Under the pieces are notes generated by a model. It did no database searches. It saw nothing but the letters and a program-made list of their open reading frames with translations, and had not been told where the DNA came from. Of a DNA stretch of 64,000 nucleotides, positions 16,884 through 27,091 are shown piece by piece (the first letter of the stretch is position 1; each line of letters opens with the position of its first letter). Position numbers and translations under genes: made by a program. Origin of the DNA: Roseovarius marisflavi (GTDB taxonomy: Bacteria; Pseudomonadota; Alphaproteobacteria; Rhodobacterales; Rhodobacteraceae); assembly GCF_900142625.1 (NCBI RefSeq), contig NZ_FRBN01000009.1, positions 62,001 to 126,000 of the forward strand, given 5' to 3'.

Positions 16884-18527
16884 ATGACAGACCATAACCC
16901 GCAGGGCACCCTGCGCCCGATCGTTGAAAAGATGGCCGAAGACACCCGCGCCGGTAAAATGAACCGCCGCGAATTTATCGCTCTGGCCTCGACCTTTGGC
17001 GCGACATCCGCCGCTGCCTATGGCCTCTTGGGGCTTGCCGTGCCGACCGCTGCCCATGCCGAAGAGGGCAAGAAGGGCGGCGTGTTGCGCGTGGCCTCGC
17101 GGGTTTTGGAGATCACCGACCCGCGCAAATATGCCTGGACCGAACCAGGCAATATCGCGCGCCAGTTCTGCGAGCCTCTGGTGCGGTGGGATGTCGATTA
17201 CAGCTTTAAGCCGATGCTGCTTGAAGGCTGGGACGTGAGCGACGATTCCAAGACCTACACCCTGCATGTGCGCAAAGGCGTGACCTGGAACAATGGCGAC
17301 ACGTTTGACGCCGATGATGTGATCCACAACCTCAATCGCTGGTGTGACAAGGCGGCAGAAGGCAATTCGATGGCCTCGCGGATGGCGTCTCTGATTGACG
17401 AAGAAACAGGCAAGGCGCTTGACGGCGCGATTGAGCTGGTTGACGATTATACAATTCGCCTGAACCTGCCGCGCCCCGATATCACGCTGATCGCGGGCAT
17501 GTCGGATTATCCGGCGCTGATCGTACATCGCAGCTTTGGCGATGATGGTGACCTTGCCACCGCCCCGATCGGCACCGGCCCGTTCGAGCTTGTCTCGCTT
17601 GAAATTGGCAACTCGGCCGAGGTGAAGCGGCGCGAAAACGGCACATGGTGGGGCGGCGATGTCTATCTGGACGGCGTGCGCTTTGTCGACTTTGGCACCG
17701 ATAATGCGGCCATTGTTGCGGCATTTGACGGTGGCGAAGTGGATATGAACGACGAATCCACCGCCGATTTTGTCGAAACCTATGACGCGCTTGGTCTGGT
17801 CAAGAAATCCAAACCGACCGCCAACACCATCGTCGCCCGGATGCGCGCCGACACGGCCCCGTTTGACAGCAAAGAGTTGCGCAACGCGATCCAGCTTGCG
17901 GTGGATAACGAGATTGCCCTGCAACTTGGCATCAACGGCCTTGGCGCCGCAGCGGAAAACCACCATGTCGCGCCGTTCCACCCGGAATATGCCGAGTTGC
18001 CGCTGATCAAGGCCGACCCGGCCAAAGCCATCGAAATGGCCCGCGCCGCAGGACATGGCGACACCGAGATCGAGCTTATTTCGATTGACGGTGACTGGCG
18101 CACGGTGACCTCGGATGCGATTGGCGCACAGCTTCGCGAGGCCGGGTTTAACATCAAACGCACGGTTATTCCGGGCTCTTCCTTCTGGAACGACTGGACC
18201 AAGTACCCCTTCTCGACCACCAACTGGGGCCCCCGCCCGCTTGGGGTTCAGGTGTTGTCGCTGGCCTATAAATCGGGCGAGGCCTGGAATGAATCGGGCC
18301 ACGAAAATCCAGAATTCGATGCTCTTCTGGATGAGGCCGTCGGTATTTTCGATGCGGACAAACGGCGCGCCTATTCCGCGAAACTTCAGAAAATGTTGCA
18401 AGACAGCGGCGCTATCATTCAGCCATTCTGGCGCGATCAGGCCAAACACCACACCGAGGCTGTCAAAAACGCCGAAGTGCATCAGTTCCGCGAAATGCAT
18501 CTGGAAAAGGTCTGGCTTGACGCCTGA
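16884..18527 (+). CDS. ABC transporter substrate-binding protein (family 5), Tat-exported
   Basis: A 547-residue SBP_bac_5 (DppA/OppA-type) solute-binding protein. The N-terminus has a twin-arginine signal ([14 protein letters not shown], then a hydrophobic stretch ending AAHAEE), implying export in a folded state. Family motifs include [22 protein letters not shown] [18 protein letters not shown] and the C-terminal region with [14 protein letters not shown]. The ATG at 16884 has GGAGG five nt upstream. No permease or ATPase gene is adjacent, and a terminator follows directly, so it is an orphan binding protein in this window. Peptides or opines are typical ligands. Confidence 0.9.
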   Translation: MTDHNPQGTLRPIVEKMAEDTRAGKMNRREFIALASTFGATSAAAYGLLGLAVPTAAHAEEGKKGGVLRVASRVLEITDPRKYAWTEPGNIARQFCEPLVRWDVDYSFKPMLLEGWDVSDDSKTYTLHVRKGVTWNNGDTFDADDVIHNLNRWCDKAAEGNSMASRMASLIDEETGKALDGAIELVDDYTIRLNLPRPDITLIAGMSDYPALIVHRSFGDDGDLATAPIGTGPFELVSLEIGNSAEVKRRENGTWWGGDVYLDGVRFVDFGTDNAAIVAAFDGGEVDMNDESTADFVETYDALGLVKKSKPTANTIVARMRADTAPFDSKELRNAIQLAVDNEIALQLGINGLGAAAENHHVAPFHPEYAELPLIKADPAKAIEMARAAGHGDTEIELISIDGDWRTVTSDAIGAQLREAGFNIKRTVIPGSSFWNDWTKYPFSTTNWGPRPLGVQVLSLAYKSGEAWNESGHENPEFDALLDEAVGIFDADKRRAYSAKLQKMLQDSGAIIQPFWRDQAKHHTEAVKNAEVHQFREMHLEKVWLDA

Positions 18528-18551
18528 TCAACGCGCGATGTGACACCTGTG

Positions 18552-18578
18552 AAAGGCGGCGCACAAGTGCCGCCTTTT
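18552..18578 (+). terminator. Intrinsic terminator after the solute-binding protein gene
   Basis: AAAGGCGGC and GCCGCCTTTT form a 9-bp stem with an 8-nt loop, about 25 nt after the stop codon. Confidence 0.8.
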
Positions 18579-18600
18579 GCATTTTCCGCCGTGTTGCGCG

Positions 18601-19215
18601 CTACATTCCCGCGTAGTTCGCGATGATCTCGGCGGCCTGATCCGGCGACAGGACCGGCGGCAGAAGCGTCAGAACCTTACCCGCCCCATCCAGCAGATAT
18701 ATATGGCTGCCATGGGCATAGATCGGGCCAAGCTCGGGGTCATCCATGATCTTGGTAAAGCTGATCTGAAAGGCCTTATAGGCCACGCCAAGCGCCTCGG
18801 GTGTTCCGGTCAGGCCGATGAAACCTTGCGAAATCTCGACCAGGGCCGGGCCCATCGTGGCGACCGTATCAAGGCTTGGATCAATCGTGATCAAGACCGG
18901 GCTGACCGCGATATCGCGCGCCGCAAGAATCTCTGATACATCGGCCATCATCGGCAATGCGGCGCTACAGATGCCGGGACAGTTGGCATAGCCGAAAAAT
19001 ACCAACTGCATCTTGCCGTCCGGCTCCGCCTCCGTGCGCGCGGCGCCGGTATGATCCACAAGCGCAAACGGCCCGCCGATATCCCAGGGCAAGGGCGTGA
19101 CCGCCGCGCTTTGTTCAGGCAAGTCAGGCGCGGCATGGGTTTCGGTGCCATGCGCCAGAATGCCGCTTGCAGCGAAACAGAGCAAGAGGGCGCATATCAG
19201 GGGCGCGCCCCTCAT
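18601..19215 (-). CDS. SCO1/SenC-family copper chaperone
   Basis: A 204-residue secreted thioredoxin-fold protein. It has a signal peptide (residues about 1-21), a CPGIC copper-binding CxxxC motif in FGYANCPGICSAALP (about residue 85), and the distal His in YAHGSHIYLLD. SCO proteins deliver copper to the CuA site of cytochrome c oxidase or act as thiol reductases. It is the last gene of a three-gene operon; its ATG overlaps the stop of the preceding gene by 4 nt. The two upstream genes also encode secreted Cys-containing proteins. Confidence 0.88.
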   Translation of the reverse strand: MRGAPLICALLLCFAASGILAHGTETHAAPDLPEQSAAVTPLPWDIGGPFALVDHTGAARTEAEPDGKMQLVFFGYANCPGICSAALPMMADVSEILAARDIAVSPVLITIDPSLDTVATMGPALVEISQGFIGLTGTPEALGVAYKAFQISFTKIMDDPELGPIYAHGSHIYLLDGAGKVLTLLPPVLSPDQAAEIIANYAGM

Positions 19216-19778
19216 TCGAACCAGTCTTGGATAAACGGTTTTTCGGCCTCTGCCCCGGTCCCGGTATAACCATGCGCGGCGATCTGGGCCTTGATGCGCG
19301 GATCACGGCGGAACCACGGGCCTTTACCCTTGGCCTCGGGGTTGGCCTTGGCCCATTCCTTGGTCCAGCGATTGGCGGCGGTCCATTCGGCATCGCCCAG
19401 AGTGCGGATTTTCTGAACCAGATAGACATTCATCGCCCCAAGGTCCGCGTCGGTGATCAACAGCCCGTCAACCTCGACCTCCTTGCCGCAAAACGGTGCC
19501 AGTTCCAACGCCGCGCCGGTAAAGGCCGCCTGAGCGTTCTTGTTGGGAAAGACCAGCACGGCGTCGGCCTTGCGCAACAGGCCAAGCTGGCGGGTGCCGC
19601 CGCCACAGTCAGCCGCGCAATCGCCGGTCATCTCGCAAAGGATATCGACGACTTTCGCCTCGAAGCGCGCCGGGGATTCGCCATACAGGTTCCATGTTTT
19701 TGCCTCGGACCCTTCCGAGAAATCCTGCGCCATGGCAGGCGAGGCAAGCATGGCCAGTATCATTATCAAACGTTTCAT
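19212..19778 (-). CDS. Secreted Cys-rich protein of unknown function (SCO1 operon)
   Basis: A 188-residue protein with a clear signal peptide (MKRLIMILAMLASPAMAQ). The mature part has the cysteine cluster ILCEMTGDCAADCGGGTRQ (about residues 48-66) and one more Cys in LAPFCGKEVEVDG. No catalytic motif is recognised. The ATG at 19778 is chosen over the GTG at 19793 because GAGGAG precedes it by about 7 nt and it starts the signal peptide. Overlap with the SCO1 gene and close spacing to the upstream gene argue for a joint periplasmic function in metal or thiol handling. Confidence 0.75.
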   Translation of the reverse strand: MKRLIMILAMLASPAMAQDFSEGSEAKTWNLYGESPARFEAKVVDILCEMTGDCAADCGGGTRQLGLLRKADAVLVFPNKNAQAAFTGAALELAPFCGKEVEVDGLLITDADLGAMNVYLVQKIRTLGDAEWTAANRWTKEWAKANPEAKGKGPWFRRDPRIKAQIAAHGYTGTGAEAEKPFIQDWFE

Positions 19779-19789
19779 CCGGTCACTCC

Positions 19790-20242
19790 TCACTGGGTCG
19801 GATCGGGGATGGCAAAGCCGGGGATCGGGCCGTAATCTTCGTGGTTGAGATTGGTGATGCCGTGATCGGTCACCACCTTTTCAACCACGAGATAATTCAA
19901 CCCGTCACGCTGATAGAGCATGCCATCGGCGGTGATCTCATGACTGGCAAGGTTAAGCTGTGTGTCGCCACCGGCCGAATTTGCATCGCCCTCTATCTTG
20001 AGGACCATGTAAACCGTACCATCCTCGGCCAACAGGCCGACCGGGATACCCCCCGCCGAACACCAAAGCGCACAGGTGTGATGTGCGCTTCCGGTCACGG
20101 CCTCGGGGCCACCCATGACACCGGAATAGTAACACCAGGTGTCAATGATCTCGCCTTTGATTTGAATGCGTTCGCCTTCTGAAGCCTGTGCGCCGAACGC
20201 CCCGGACACCAACAGGCATAGCGACATTGCGATTATCCGCAT
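19790..20242 (-). CDS. Secreted protein with a C...HHxCAxxC motif (SCO1 operon)
   Basis: A 150-residue protein with a signal peptide (about residues 1-21, ending AQAS). Near the mature N-terminus it has IIDTWCYYSGV followed 15 residues later by HHTCALWCSAGGIPVGLL. The Cys, His and paired Cys residues look like a metal- or cofactor-binding set, and the GIPVGLL segment is a family hallmark I recognise without a reliable function. It is the first gene of the operon; its stop lies 12 nt before the ATG of the next gene. Confidence 0.75.
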   Translation of the reverse strand: MRIIAMSLCLLVSGAFGAQASEGERIQIKGEIIDTWCYYSGVMGGPEAVTGSAHHTCALWCSAGGIPVGLLAEDGTVYMVLKIEGDANSAGGDTQLNLASHEITADGMLYQRDGLNYLVVEKVVTDHGITNLNHEDYGPIPGFAIPDPTQ

Positions 20243-20326
20243 GGATCCCCCTTGAAACAAAGTTCAGTGAGGGAAGTATTCCATGCGGATAGATATCTGA
20301 CCAAACACTTTCTTGCGAACCGTGCG

Positions 20327-20866
20327 TTAGCTCACCTCGGCGCGCAGGGCCTCCATTCGTGTGGCCAGCAATTTGCGCGATGTGTTGTCCTTGAGTTTGC
20401 CGTTCTCGTCAAAGGCATTCATTGCCCCGGCAATCAGAACCGAGGTGCCCGGCAACAACCGCGCCTGCAATTGCGTAAGGCAGGACAGCGTCATGAATTG
20501 CGCGGTCTCTCCGCCGCTGCGCCCCGCCGCAGCCGACAAAACGACCGTCGGCTTGTCCTTGAAGGCCGCGCCCTCGACCCGACTGATCCAATCCAGCGCG
20601 TTTTTCAGAACGCCAGTGATGCCCTTGTTGTACTCGGGCGCGGAAATCACCACCGCGTCGGCATCCTTGATCTGCCGGGCCAGGGTTTGCACGGCTTCGG
20701 GCACGCCGCTTTCGGCCTCAAGATCACCGTCATAGAGCGGCAGGTTCAGGTCGCCCTCGGTCACATCCGCCGGGCCAAAGGCCTCTGAGGCCTCGGCCAG
20801 AAGCATCCGGTTATAAGAACCTTTACGCAGTGATCCGGAAATCGTCATAAGTTTGAGGTTGGTCAT
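20327..20866 (-). CDS. NADPH-dependent FMN reductase
   Basis: A 179-residue flavodoxin-like reductase (ChrR/azoreductase-type, PF03358). The FMN phosphate loop is SGSLRKGSYNRML and the second signature is SAPEYNKGITGVLKNALDW; both are near-perfect family matches. It reduces flavin or quinones with NADPH, protecting against oxidative stress. The start at 20866 (MTNLKLMTISG) gives the correct N-terminal strand; upstream frame extension is rejected. Confidence 0.9.
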   Translation of the reverse strand: MTNLKLMTISGSLRKGSYNRMLLAEASEAFGPADVTEGDLNLPLYDGDLEAESGVPEAVQTLARQIKDADAVVISAPEYNKGITGVLKNALDWISRVEGAAFKDKPTVVLSAAAGRSGGETAQFMTLSCLTQLQARLLPGTSVLIAGAMNAFDENGKLKDNTSRKLLATRMEALRAEVS

Positions 20867-21016
20867 TGGATATCCCTTTCCGCCTAATGAGTTGCTTGAG
20901 GCGTAAACTGGGGCGATCAGGGGCCCAAGGCAACTGCGATCCGTCGCACAGGCGCTGTGCATGAGCGTTCAGAGCACAAAAGCGCCCCGACGATGCATGC
21001 CGAGGCACCGATGATT

Positions 21017-21374
21017 TTAGGTTTTGGCAAAGCAGTAAAACAGACCGTCACCGCCGGTGCGATCATGATGGCCCACCATCGCGGTGCCCTTGTCGCTGCT
21101 GGTCCAGTCGGTACAGGCATTGCCCTGCAAGGTGCCAATGCGGTCGCGCATTCTCAGCACTTGTCGAAAGGTATGCGGCCCAAACCTTGCCGGTAATACC
21201 CGCCGCCTCGGCCAGCTTGGTGCAATAGGCATCGGCGTCTGCAAGCCCGCCAAGGTTCGCGCCTTGGCCGGGATCTTTACTGGTGATGAAAAAGCTCATG
21301 TTCGCGTCCCGCGCGGGGGCAAGCGTGGCCCAGGCACAGGCGATACCAGTGGCAATTACAGTTCTCAAAACCAT
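21017..21374 (-). pseudogene. Decayed secreted lectin-like protein
   Basis: The N-terminal part (start MVLRTVIATGIACAW, signal peptide, then MSFFITSKDPGQGANLGG and VWAAYLSTSAENAR) reads in one frame, and the C-terminal part (RDRIGTLQGNACTDWTSSD, MVGHHDRT, GGDGLFYCFAKT) in another. The frames meet in a GC-repeat where a 2-nt loss (NAR to RDRIG) would explain the shift. From memory the intact family is longer, with extra sequence after DRIG and after HHDRT, so internal segments are also missing. A remnant with signal peptide but unlikely to produce a working protein. Confidence 0.7.
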
Positions 21375-21575
21375 GTCGGTTCCTTTTCTCAAAGTCTGCG
21401 CCTTGGCCTCAGTTCAAAATATCCGGGGCTAGGCGGCCATGGTTTCGACCGCCAAACGAGGTCTCTTATAGGCCAGAAGCAGGATTGGACCGGCACGGAA
21501 ACCGCCCGCCGGGCTTTCATTTTTGCGTGACCCGGATGTCATCTTTCGCGCGATGCACCGCGCCGTCAGAGCAAC

Positions 21576-21597
21576 AAAAACCCCGGCACGCGCGGGG
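21576..21597 (-). terminator. Intrinsic terminator after the LysR gene
   Basis: On the minus strand CCCCG and CGGGG flank a 7-nt loop and are followed by TTTTT, about 45 nt past the LysR stop codon. Confidence 0.7.
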
Positions 21598-21639
21598 CGT
21601 CCGGGGCAAAGTTGGCCATAAATGGCGGGGAGGAAAATC

Positions 21640-22545
21640 TTACCACTCGTTGGGGCCTTTTTCGGCAAAGGAATGCACGAGGAAATCAATGAAGGCGCGC
21701 ACCTTGGGCTGGGTAAAGCGACCCGGCGGATAGACCGCGTAAATGCCTTGTGTCTCGGTCGGAAGCTCTGGCATCGCATCAAGGATAAGACCATCGGCCA
21801 TTGCCTTGGCATAGAGAAAGCTGGGCAGATAGGCGATGCCAAGCCCGGAAATCGCAGCATTCAAAAGCGACTGGCCGTCATTCACCGAAAGGCCACCGGC
21901 GGTGCGCACCTGGCGCTTTTCACCCGAGGGCGCGGTCAGTTTCCAGACGGCGCCGCCTGCCTGGCTTGAATAATGCAAGAGCTTGTGTTCGTTCAGGTCG
22001 TCGATCTTCTGCGGTTGGCCGTATTTTTCAAGATAGGCCGGACTTGCGATCATCCGCTTTGTGGTCTCGGTCAACTTGCGCGCCCGAAGCGTGCTGTCTT
22101 CCAGCTCGCCGATCCGGATCGCCATATCAAAGCCTTCTGAAATAAGCTCTACATAGCGGTTGTTGAGGACCATATTGACGGTAATATCGGGAAATTCATC
22201 AAGGAAACTGCCCAAAACCGGGCTGAGGTGATTGACCCCGAAATCGGTTGCCACGGAAATTCGCAGAAGGCCAGACGGGTCGGATTGCATCGAGCTTACC
22301 AAGGCGTCGGCCTCGCCAGCATCGTTGAGAACCCTTAGCGCCCGGTCGTAATAGGCAAGGCCAATCTCGGTCGGGCTCACGCGGCGGGTTGTGCGGTTCA
22401 AAAGCCGCGCGCCAAGCCGGGCCTCAAGCGAGGACACATGCTTGGACACAGCCGATTTCGAGATACCCATCTTGCGGGCCGCATCTGTAAACCCGCCCTG
22501 ATCCACCACCGTGGCAAAGGCCTCCATTTCCGTAAGGCGATCCAT
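21640..22545 (-). CDS. LysR-family transcriptional regulator
   Basis: A 301-residue LysR regulator. The N-terminal winged helix-turn-helix is AFATVVDQGGFTDAARKMGI followed by SKSAVSKHVSSLEARLGARL, and the effector domain runs from about residue 90 (LLRISVATDFGVNHL). It resembles the large DsdC/AaeR-type subgroup with GLGIAYLPSFL near the end. It is divergent from a DUF4399 gene with a 190-nt shared intergenic region, its likely operator site. Inducer unknown. Confidence 0.88.
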   Translation of the reverse strand: MDRLTEMEAFATVVDQGGFTDAARKMGISKSAVSKHVSSLEARLGARLLNRTTRRVSPTEIGLAYYDRALRVLNDAGEADALVSSMQSDPSGLLRISVATDFGVNHLSPVLGSFLDEFPDITVNMVLNNRYVELISEGFDMAIRIGELEDSTLRARKLTETTKRMIASPAYLEKYGQPQKIDDLNEHKLLHYSSQAGGAVWKLTAPSGEKRQVRTAGGLSVNDGQSLLNAAISGLGIAYLPSFLYAKAMADGLILDAMPELPTETQGIYAVYPPGRFTQPKVRAFIDFLVHSFAEKGPNEW

Positions 22546-22737
22546 GCTTGTACCTCTAAATTGCGTCTCAGGCCCTTTTCTGACCGTGAAATCGGGCGCA
22601 ACTGGGGCATGGGCCAGACAATATCTGGGTTTTGTCAGGATCGTTCAGTGTCTGGAAACGCGGAAACAATGCCCCAATGAGGAGAATACGCGATCGCGCG
22701 GCTTACCTATGCTACAGTGGAGACAGGAGGATTAACC

Positions 22738-23181
22738 ATGAAACGCATTCTATCAATGACCGCCGCCGCCTTTATGATGGTGGCCGCGCCCGCGCTTGCC
22801 GGCGATACCCCGGCGCCCGAAGGTGCCGCAGTCTACTTTATCAACCTCGCCGATGGCGACACCGTAAGCGCCCCGGTCAAGGTCAACTTTGGCCTCGCGG
22901 GCATGGGCGTCGCCCCGGCAGGCACCGAAAAGGAAAAGACCGGCCATCATCACCTGCTCATCGACCGCCCGCCGCTTGGTGACGGCCCCGATGGCGCCGA
23001 AGAGCTGACCTATGGCATCCCGGCGGATGATCACCACAAACACTTCGGTGGCGGACAGACCGAGGTCACTCTCGATCTGGCACCGGGGGAGCACACGCTG
23101 CAACTGGTCATGGGCGACATGAACCACGTGCCGCATGACCCGCCCGTGGTCTCGGAGGTGATCACCATCACGGTGAAGTAA
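22738..23181 (+). CDS. DUF4399 secreted protein
   Basis: A 147-residue protein with a signal peptide (about residues 1-22, MKRILSMTAAAFMMVAAPALAG) and a single DUF4399 domain. Its hallmarks are YFINLADGDTV, FGLAGMGVAPAGTEKEKTGH, HHLLIDRPPL, HKHFGGGQTEVTLDL and HTLQLVMGDMNHVPHDP. The histidine-rich segments suggest metal binding, though no function is established that I know of. The ATG at 22738 has GGAGG upstream. Divergent from the LysR gene. Confidence 0.85.
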   Translation: MKRILSMTAAAFMMVAAPALAGDTPAPEGAAVYFINLADGDTVSAPVKVNFGLAGMGVAPAGTEKEKTGHHHLLIDRPPLGDGPDGAEELTYGIPADDHHKHFGGGQTEVTLDLAPGEHTLQLVMGDMNHVPHDPPVVSEVITITVK

Positions 23182-23225
23182 CACCGCTGGCTTGGCCCGC
23201 ATGCCACATGCGGACCAAGCCGCCG

Positions 23226-25265
<2,040 letters not shown>

Positions 25266-25364
25266 TCAAAGCGCGATCCGAAACGTGGGAGCCAGAGCGC
25301 GCAACACGTCGAATTCCGGCGCAGGATGCCGTCTTGGCCGGCACTTGTCACCCCGGACGCTGCG

Positions 25365-25787
25365 TTATTCTTCGCCCTCGACGCGACCCCGCATCGCCTT
25401 GACCTCGCCGCGCACCTTCTTGGCCTTGAGGCGGCGCTTTTTCGACCCCAGAGTCGGGCGCGTCGCCACCCGGCGTTTTGGCTTTTGGGTGGCCTCAAGG
25501 ATCAGGGCGGCAAGCCGGTCGCGGGCGATTTCGCGGTTGCGGGCCTGGCTTCGGGTTTCGTCGCACTGGATGATCAGAGCCCCCTCTTTCGACCAGCGCC
25601 GCCCCGCAAGTCGCCGCAGCCGCGCCTTGACCGGATCAGGCAGGCTTGGCGAGCGCTCGGCCTCGAAGCGAAGCTCGACCGCGCTGCTGACCTTGTTCAC
25701 GTTCTGCCCGCCGGGGCCAGAGGCGCGCATGAACTGCTCGGTCAGTTCCCAGTCGGCAATCGTGATCTGATCGTTGATTTTCAGCAT
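25365..25787 (-). CDS. arfB: Alternative ribosome-rescue peptidyl-tRNA hydrolase
   Basis: A 140-residue ArfB (YaeJ), which releases peptides from stalled non-stop ribosomes. The GGQ catalytic motif lies in FMRASGPGGQNVNKVSSAVE (about residues 20-39), and the basic C-terminal tail (PKRRVATRPTLGSKKRRLKA) is the segment that enters the empty mRNA channel. The start at 25787 (MLKINDQITIAD) matches family N-termini; the 39 upstream in-frame residues are rejected. Confidence 0.92.
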   Translation of the reverse strand: MLKINDQITIADWELTEQFMRASGPGGQNVNKVSSAVELRFEAERSPSLPDPVKARLRRLAGRRWSKEGALIIQCDETRSQARNREIARDRLAALILEATQKPKRRVATRPTLGSKKRRLKAKKVRGEVKAMRGRVEGEE

Positions 25788-25819
25788 GCGACTTTCCGGT
25801 TTCAGAATGTGTTGATTTC

Positions 25820-25866
25820 GCATGTTCCAGAAGCTCAAAACCGGTTCCCACTTTTGAGCAACATGC
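25820..25866. repeat. Imperfect hairpin repeat with ACCGGTTCCCACTTTTG core
   Basis: GCATGTT-(6 nt)-GCTCAAAA pairs with TTTTGAGCAACATGC around a CCGGTTCCCAC loop. The core ACCGGTTCCCACTTTTG recalls short dispersed palindromic elements common in alphaproteobacterial intergenic regions; I cannot count its copies in the genome. It lies upstream of arfB. Confidence 0.5.
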
Positions 25867-25906
25867 TTTGACGCAAGTTTAAACCGCGAGCGGCCCAAAG
25901 CCAATC

Positions 25907-25936
25907 GAAAGGGCCGCCCCGATCCCGGAACGGCCC
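25907..25936 (-). terminator. Terminator-like hairpin after the candidate small gene
   Basis: On the minus strand GGGCCG (25936-25931) and CGGCCC (25916-25911) form a stem followed by TTTC. It ends a short transcript unit that would begin near 26080. Confidence 0.5.
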
Positions 25937-26005
25937 TCTAGAAGTTAGCGGAGGTGGGCCGGTTAGGCGCACCAATTCGGATGGCTTTTTCGCCCCGGGG
26001 CTGCC

Positions 26006-26062
26006 CTAGACGATGCTCTCCTGAACTGTTCCGACACCTCGCTCCAATACCTCTGTAGACAC
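26006..26062 (-). CDS. Candidate 18-residue small peptide gene with an extended Shine-Dalgarno
   Basis: A GTG-started frame encodes MSTEVLERGVGTVQESIV and stops with TAG. It is preceded at 7 nt by AAAGGAGGTGGTCC (26077-26064), which is nearly the full complement of the 16S rRNA 3' end (one position differs). TTGACA at 26125-26120 could be a -35 box, though no good -10 is visible, and a GC-rich hairpin at 25907-25936 could end the transcript. It sits in the 383-nt gap between arfB and mepA. It may be a genuine small protein, a leader peptide without a downstream target, or a small RNA; no family is recognised. Confidence 0.4.
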   Translation of the reverse strand: MSTEVLERGVGTVQESIV

Positions 26063-26170
26063 TGGACCACCTCCTTTCGCTTGTTGAATTCTTCTTCAGA
26101 CTGCCACAAATTTTGCGTTTGTCAAAACAAAATGATGTGGTCGGCAAAGGTTTATGCGCAGGATGCTGCG

Positions 26171-27091
26171 TTATTGTGCCTGCAACACGGCCACACATTG
26201 GCGCGGCAGGTCCTGCATCGTCAATTCGCGGCGCGGCTTGGGCTTGGGCGCATTCGGGTCGGGCGGCGGCGGGTTGAGGATGTTGCGGACCCATGCCTGC
26301 GCCTCGGCGCAGCCATCGCCGGGCGGCGGCGCCGCCTGCGGCTGACAGCCCGAAACGTTGTCCGGGCAGTTCAGCCGCACATGGAAATGATAGTGATGCC
26401 CGTACCACGGCCGCACCTTGCGAAGCCACGCCCGGTCGCCCTTTTCATCGTTGCACATCTTCACCTTGGCACCGGGAAAGATGAATATCCGTGCGGTGCG
26501 CGGGTCTTGCGCGGCGGCTTTGACGATCTCATGATGGGCACGCGTCCAGCTGCTGTTGGTATAGGCACCATTGGCGCGGCGCATCGAGATCGACGAGATG
26601 TTCTCGCGCTGCGTGCGACTAAGCGAGAGATTATCGGCGGGCTTGAGCCAGATATCGGCATCAAGACCCATCTGATGGCTGCGGTGCCCCGATATCATCG
26701 GCCCGCCGCGCGGCTGGCTAATGTCGCCGACATAAAGCCCGCTCCAACCGGGTTGCGCGGCGGCCTTGCGCGACAGCGTCTTGATCATGTCAATGGTTTC
26801 CGGGTGGCCCCAGTTGCGGTTCCGGCTCAGGCGCATCGCCTGCCATGTGGGGCCGGTTTCCGGCAGGGTCGTCGCCCCAGCGATACAGCCCTTGGCATAG
26901 CCGCCAAGCGGGGCGGGCGATTGCGCCGAGCCATGCCCATGCGCGCCGAAAAGCTGTTTCGCCTGCACCCCGCGCATCGACGCGGGAATGCTCTGGCTTG
27001 ACAATGTACCGGACGGTTTCGGCTCTGGCGCGGATTGCACGCAGCCCGCCAAAGCCATGACAAGAACGCTTAGTCTGAGATAGCCGCCCAT
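26171..27091 (-). CDS. mepA: Penicillin-insensitive murein endopeptidase
   Basis: A 306-residue MepA, a zinc LAS-type (M74) endopeptidase cutting D-Ala-mDAP cross-links in peptidoglycan. A lipoprotein-like signal with LAGC (about residues 13-17) replaces the usual cleaved signal peptide. The zinc ligands are in SGHRSHQMGLDADIWL and GHHYHFHVRLNCP, and Cys residues such as KGCIAGA and DGCAEAQAW match disulfides of the family. The start at 27091 overlaps the end of the upstream transporter gene by 22 nt. A proline-rich segment (PPPPDPNAPKPKP) is present near the C-terminus. Confidence 0.92.
   Translation of the reverse strand: MGGYLRLSVLVMALAGCVQSAPEPKPSGTLSSQSIPASMRGVQAKQLFGAHGHGSAQSPAPLGGYAKGCIAGATTLPETGPTWQAMRLSRNRNWGHPETIDMIKTLSRKAAAQPGWSGLYVGDISQPRGGPMISGHRSHQMGLDADIWLKPADNLSLSRTQRENISSISMRRANGAYTNSSWTRAHHEIVKAAAQDPRTARIFIFPGAKVKMCNDEKGDRAWLRKVRPWYGHHYHFHVRLNCPDNVSGCQPQAAPPPGDGCAEAQAWVRNILNPPPPDPNAPKPKPRRELTMQDLPRQCVAVLQAQ

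Noticed and set aside
16764..18500. Long minus-strand frame (578 codons) opposite the solute-binding protein
   Set aside because: Shadow of an intact, clearly recognisable protein on the other strand.
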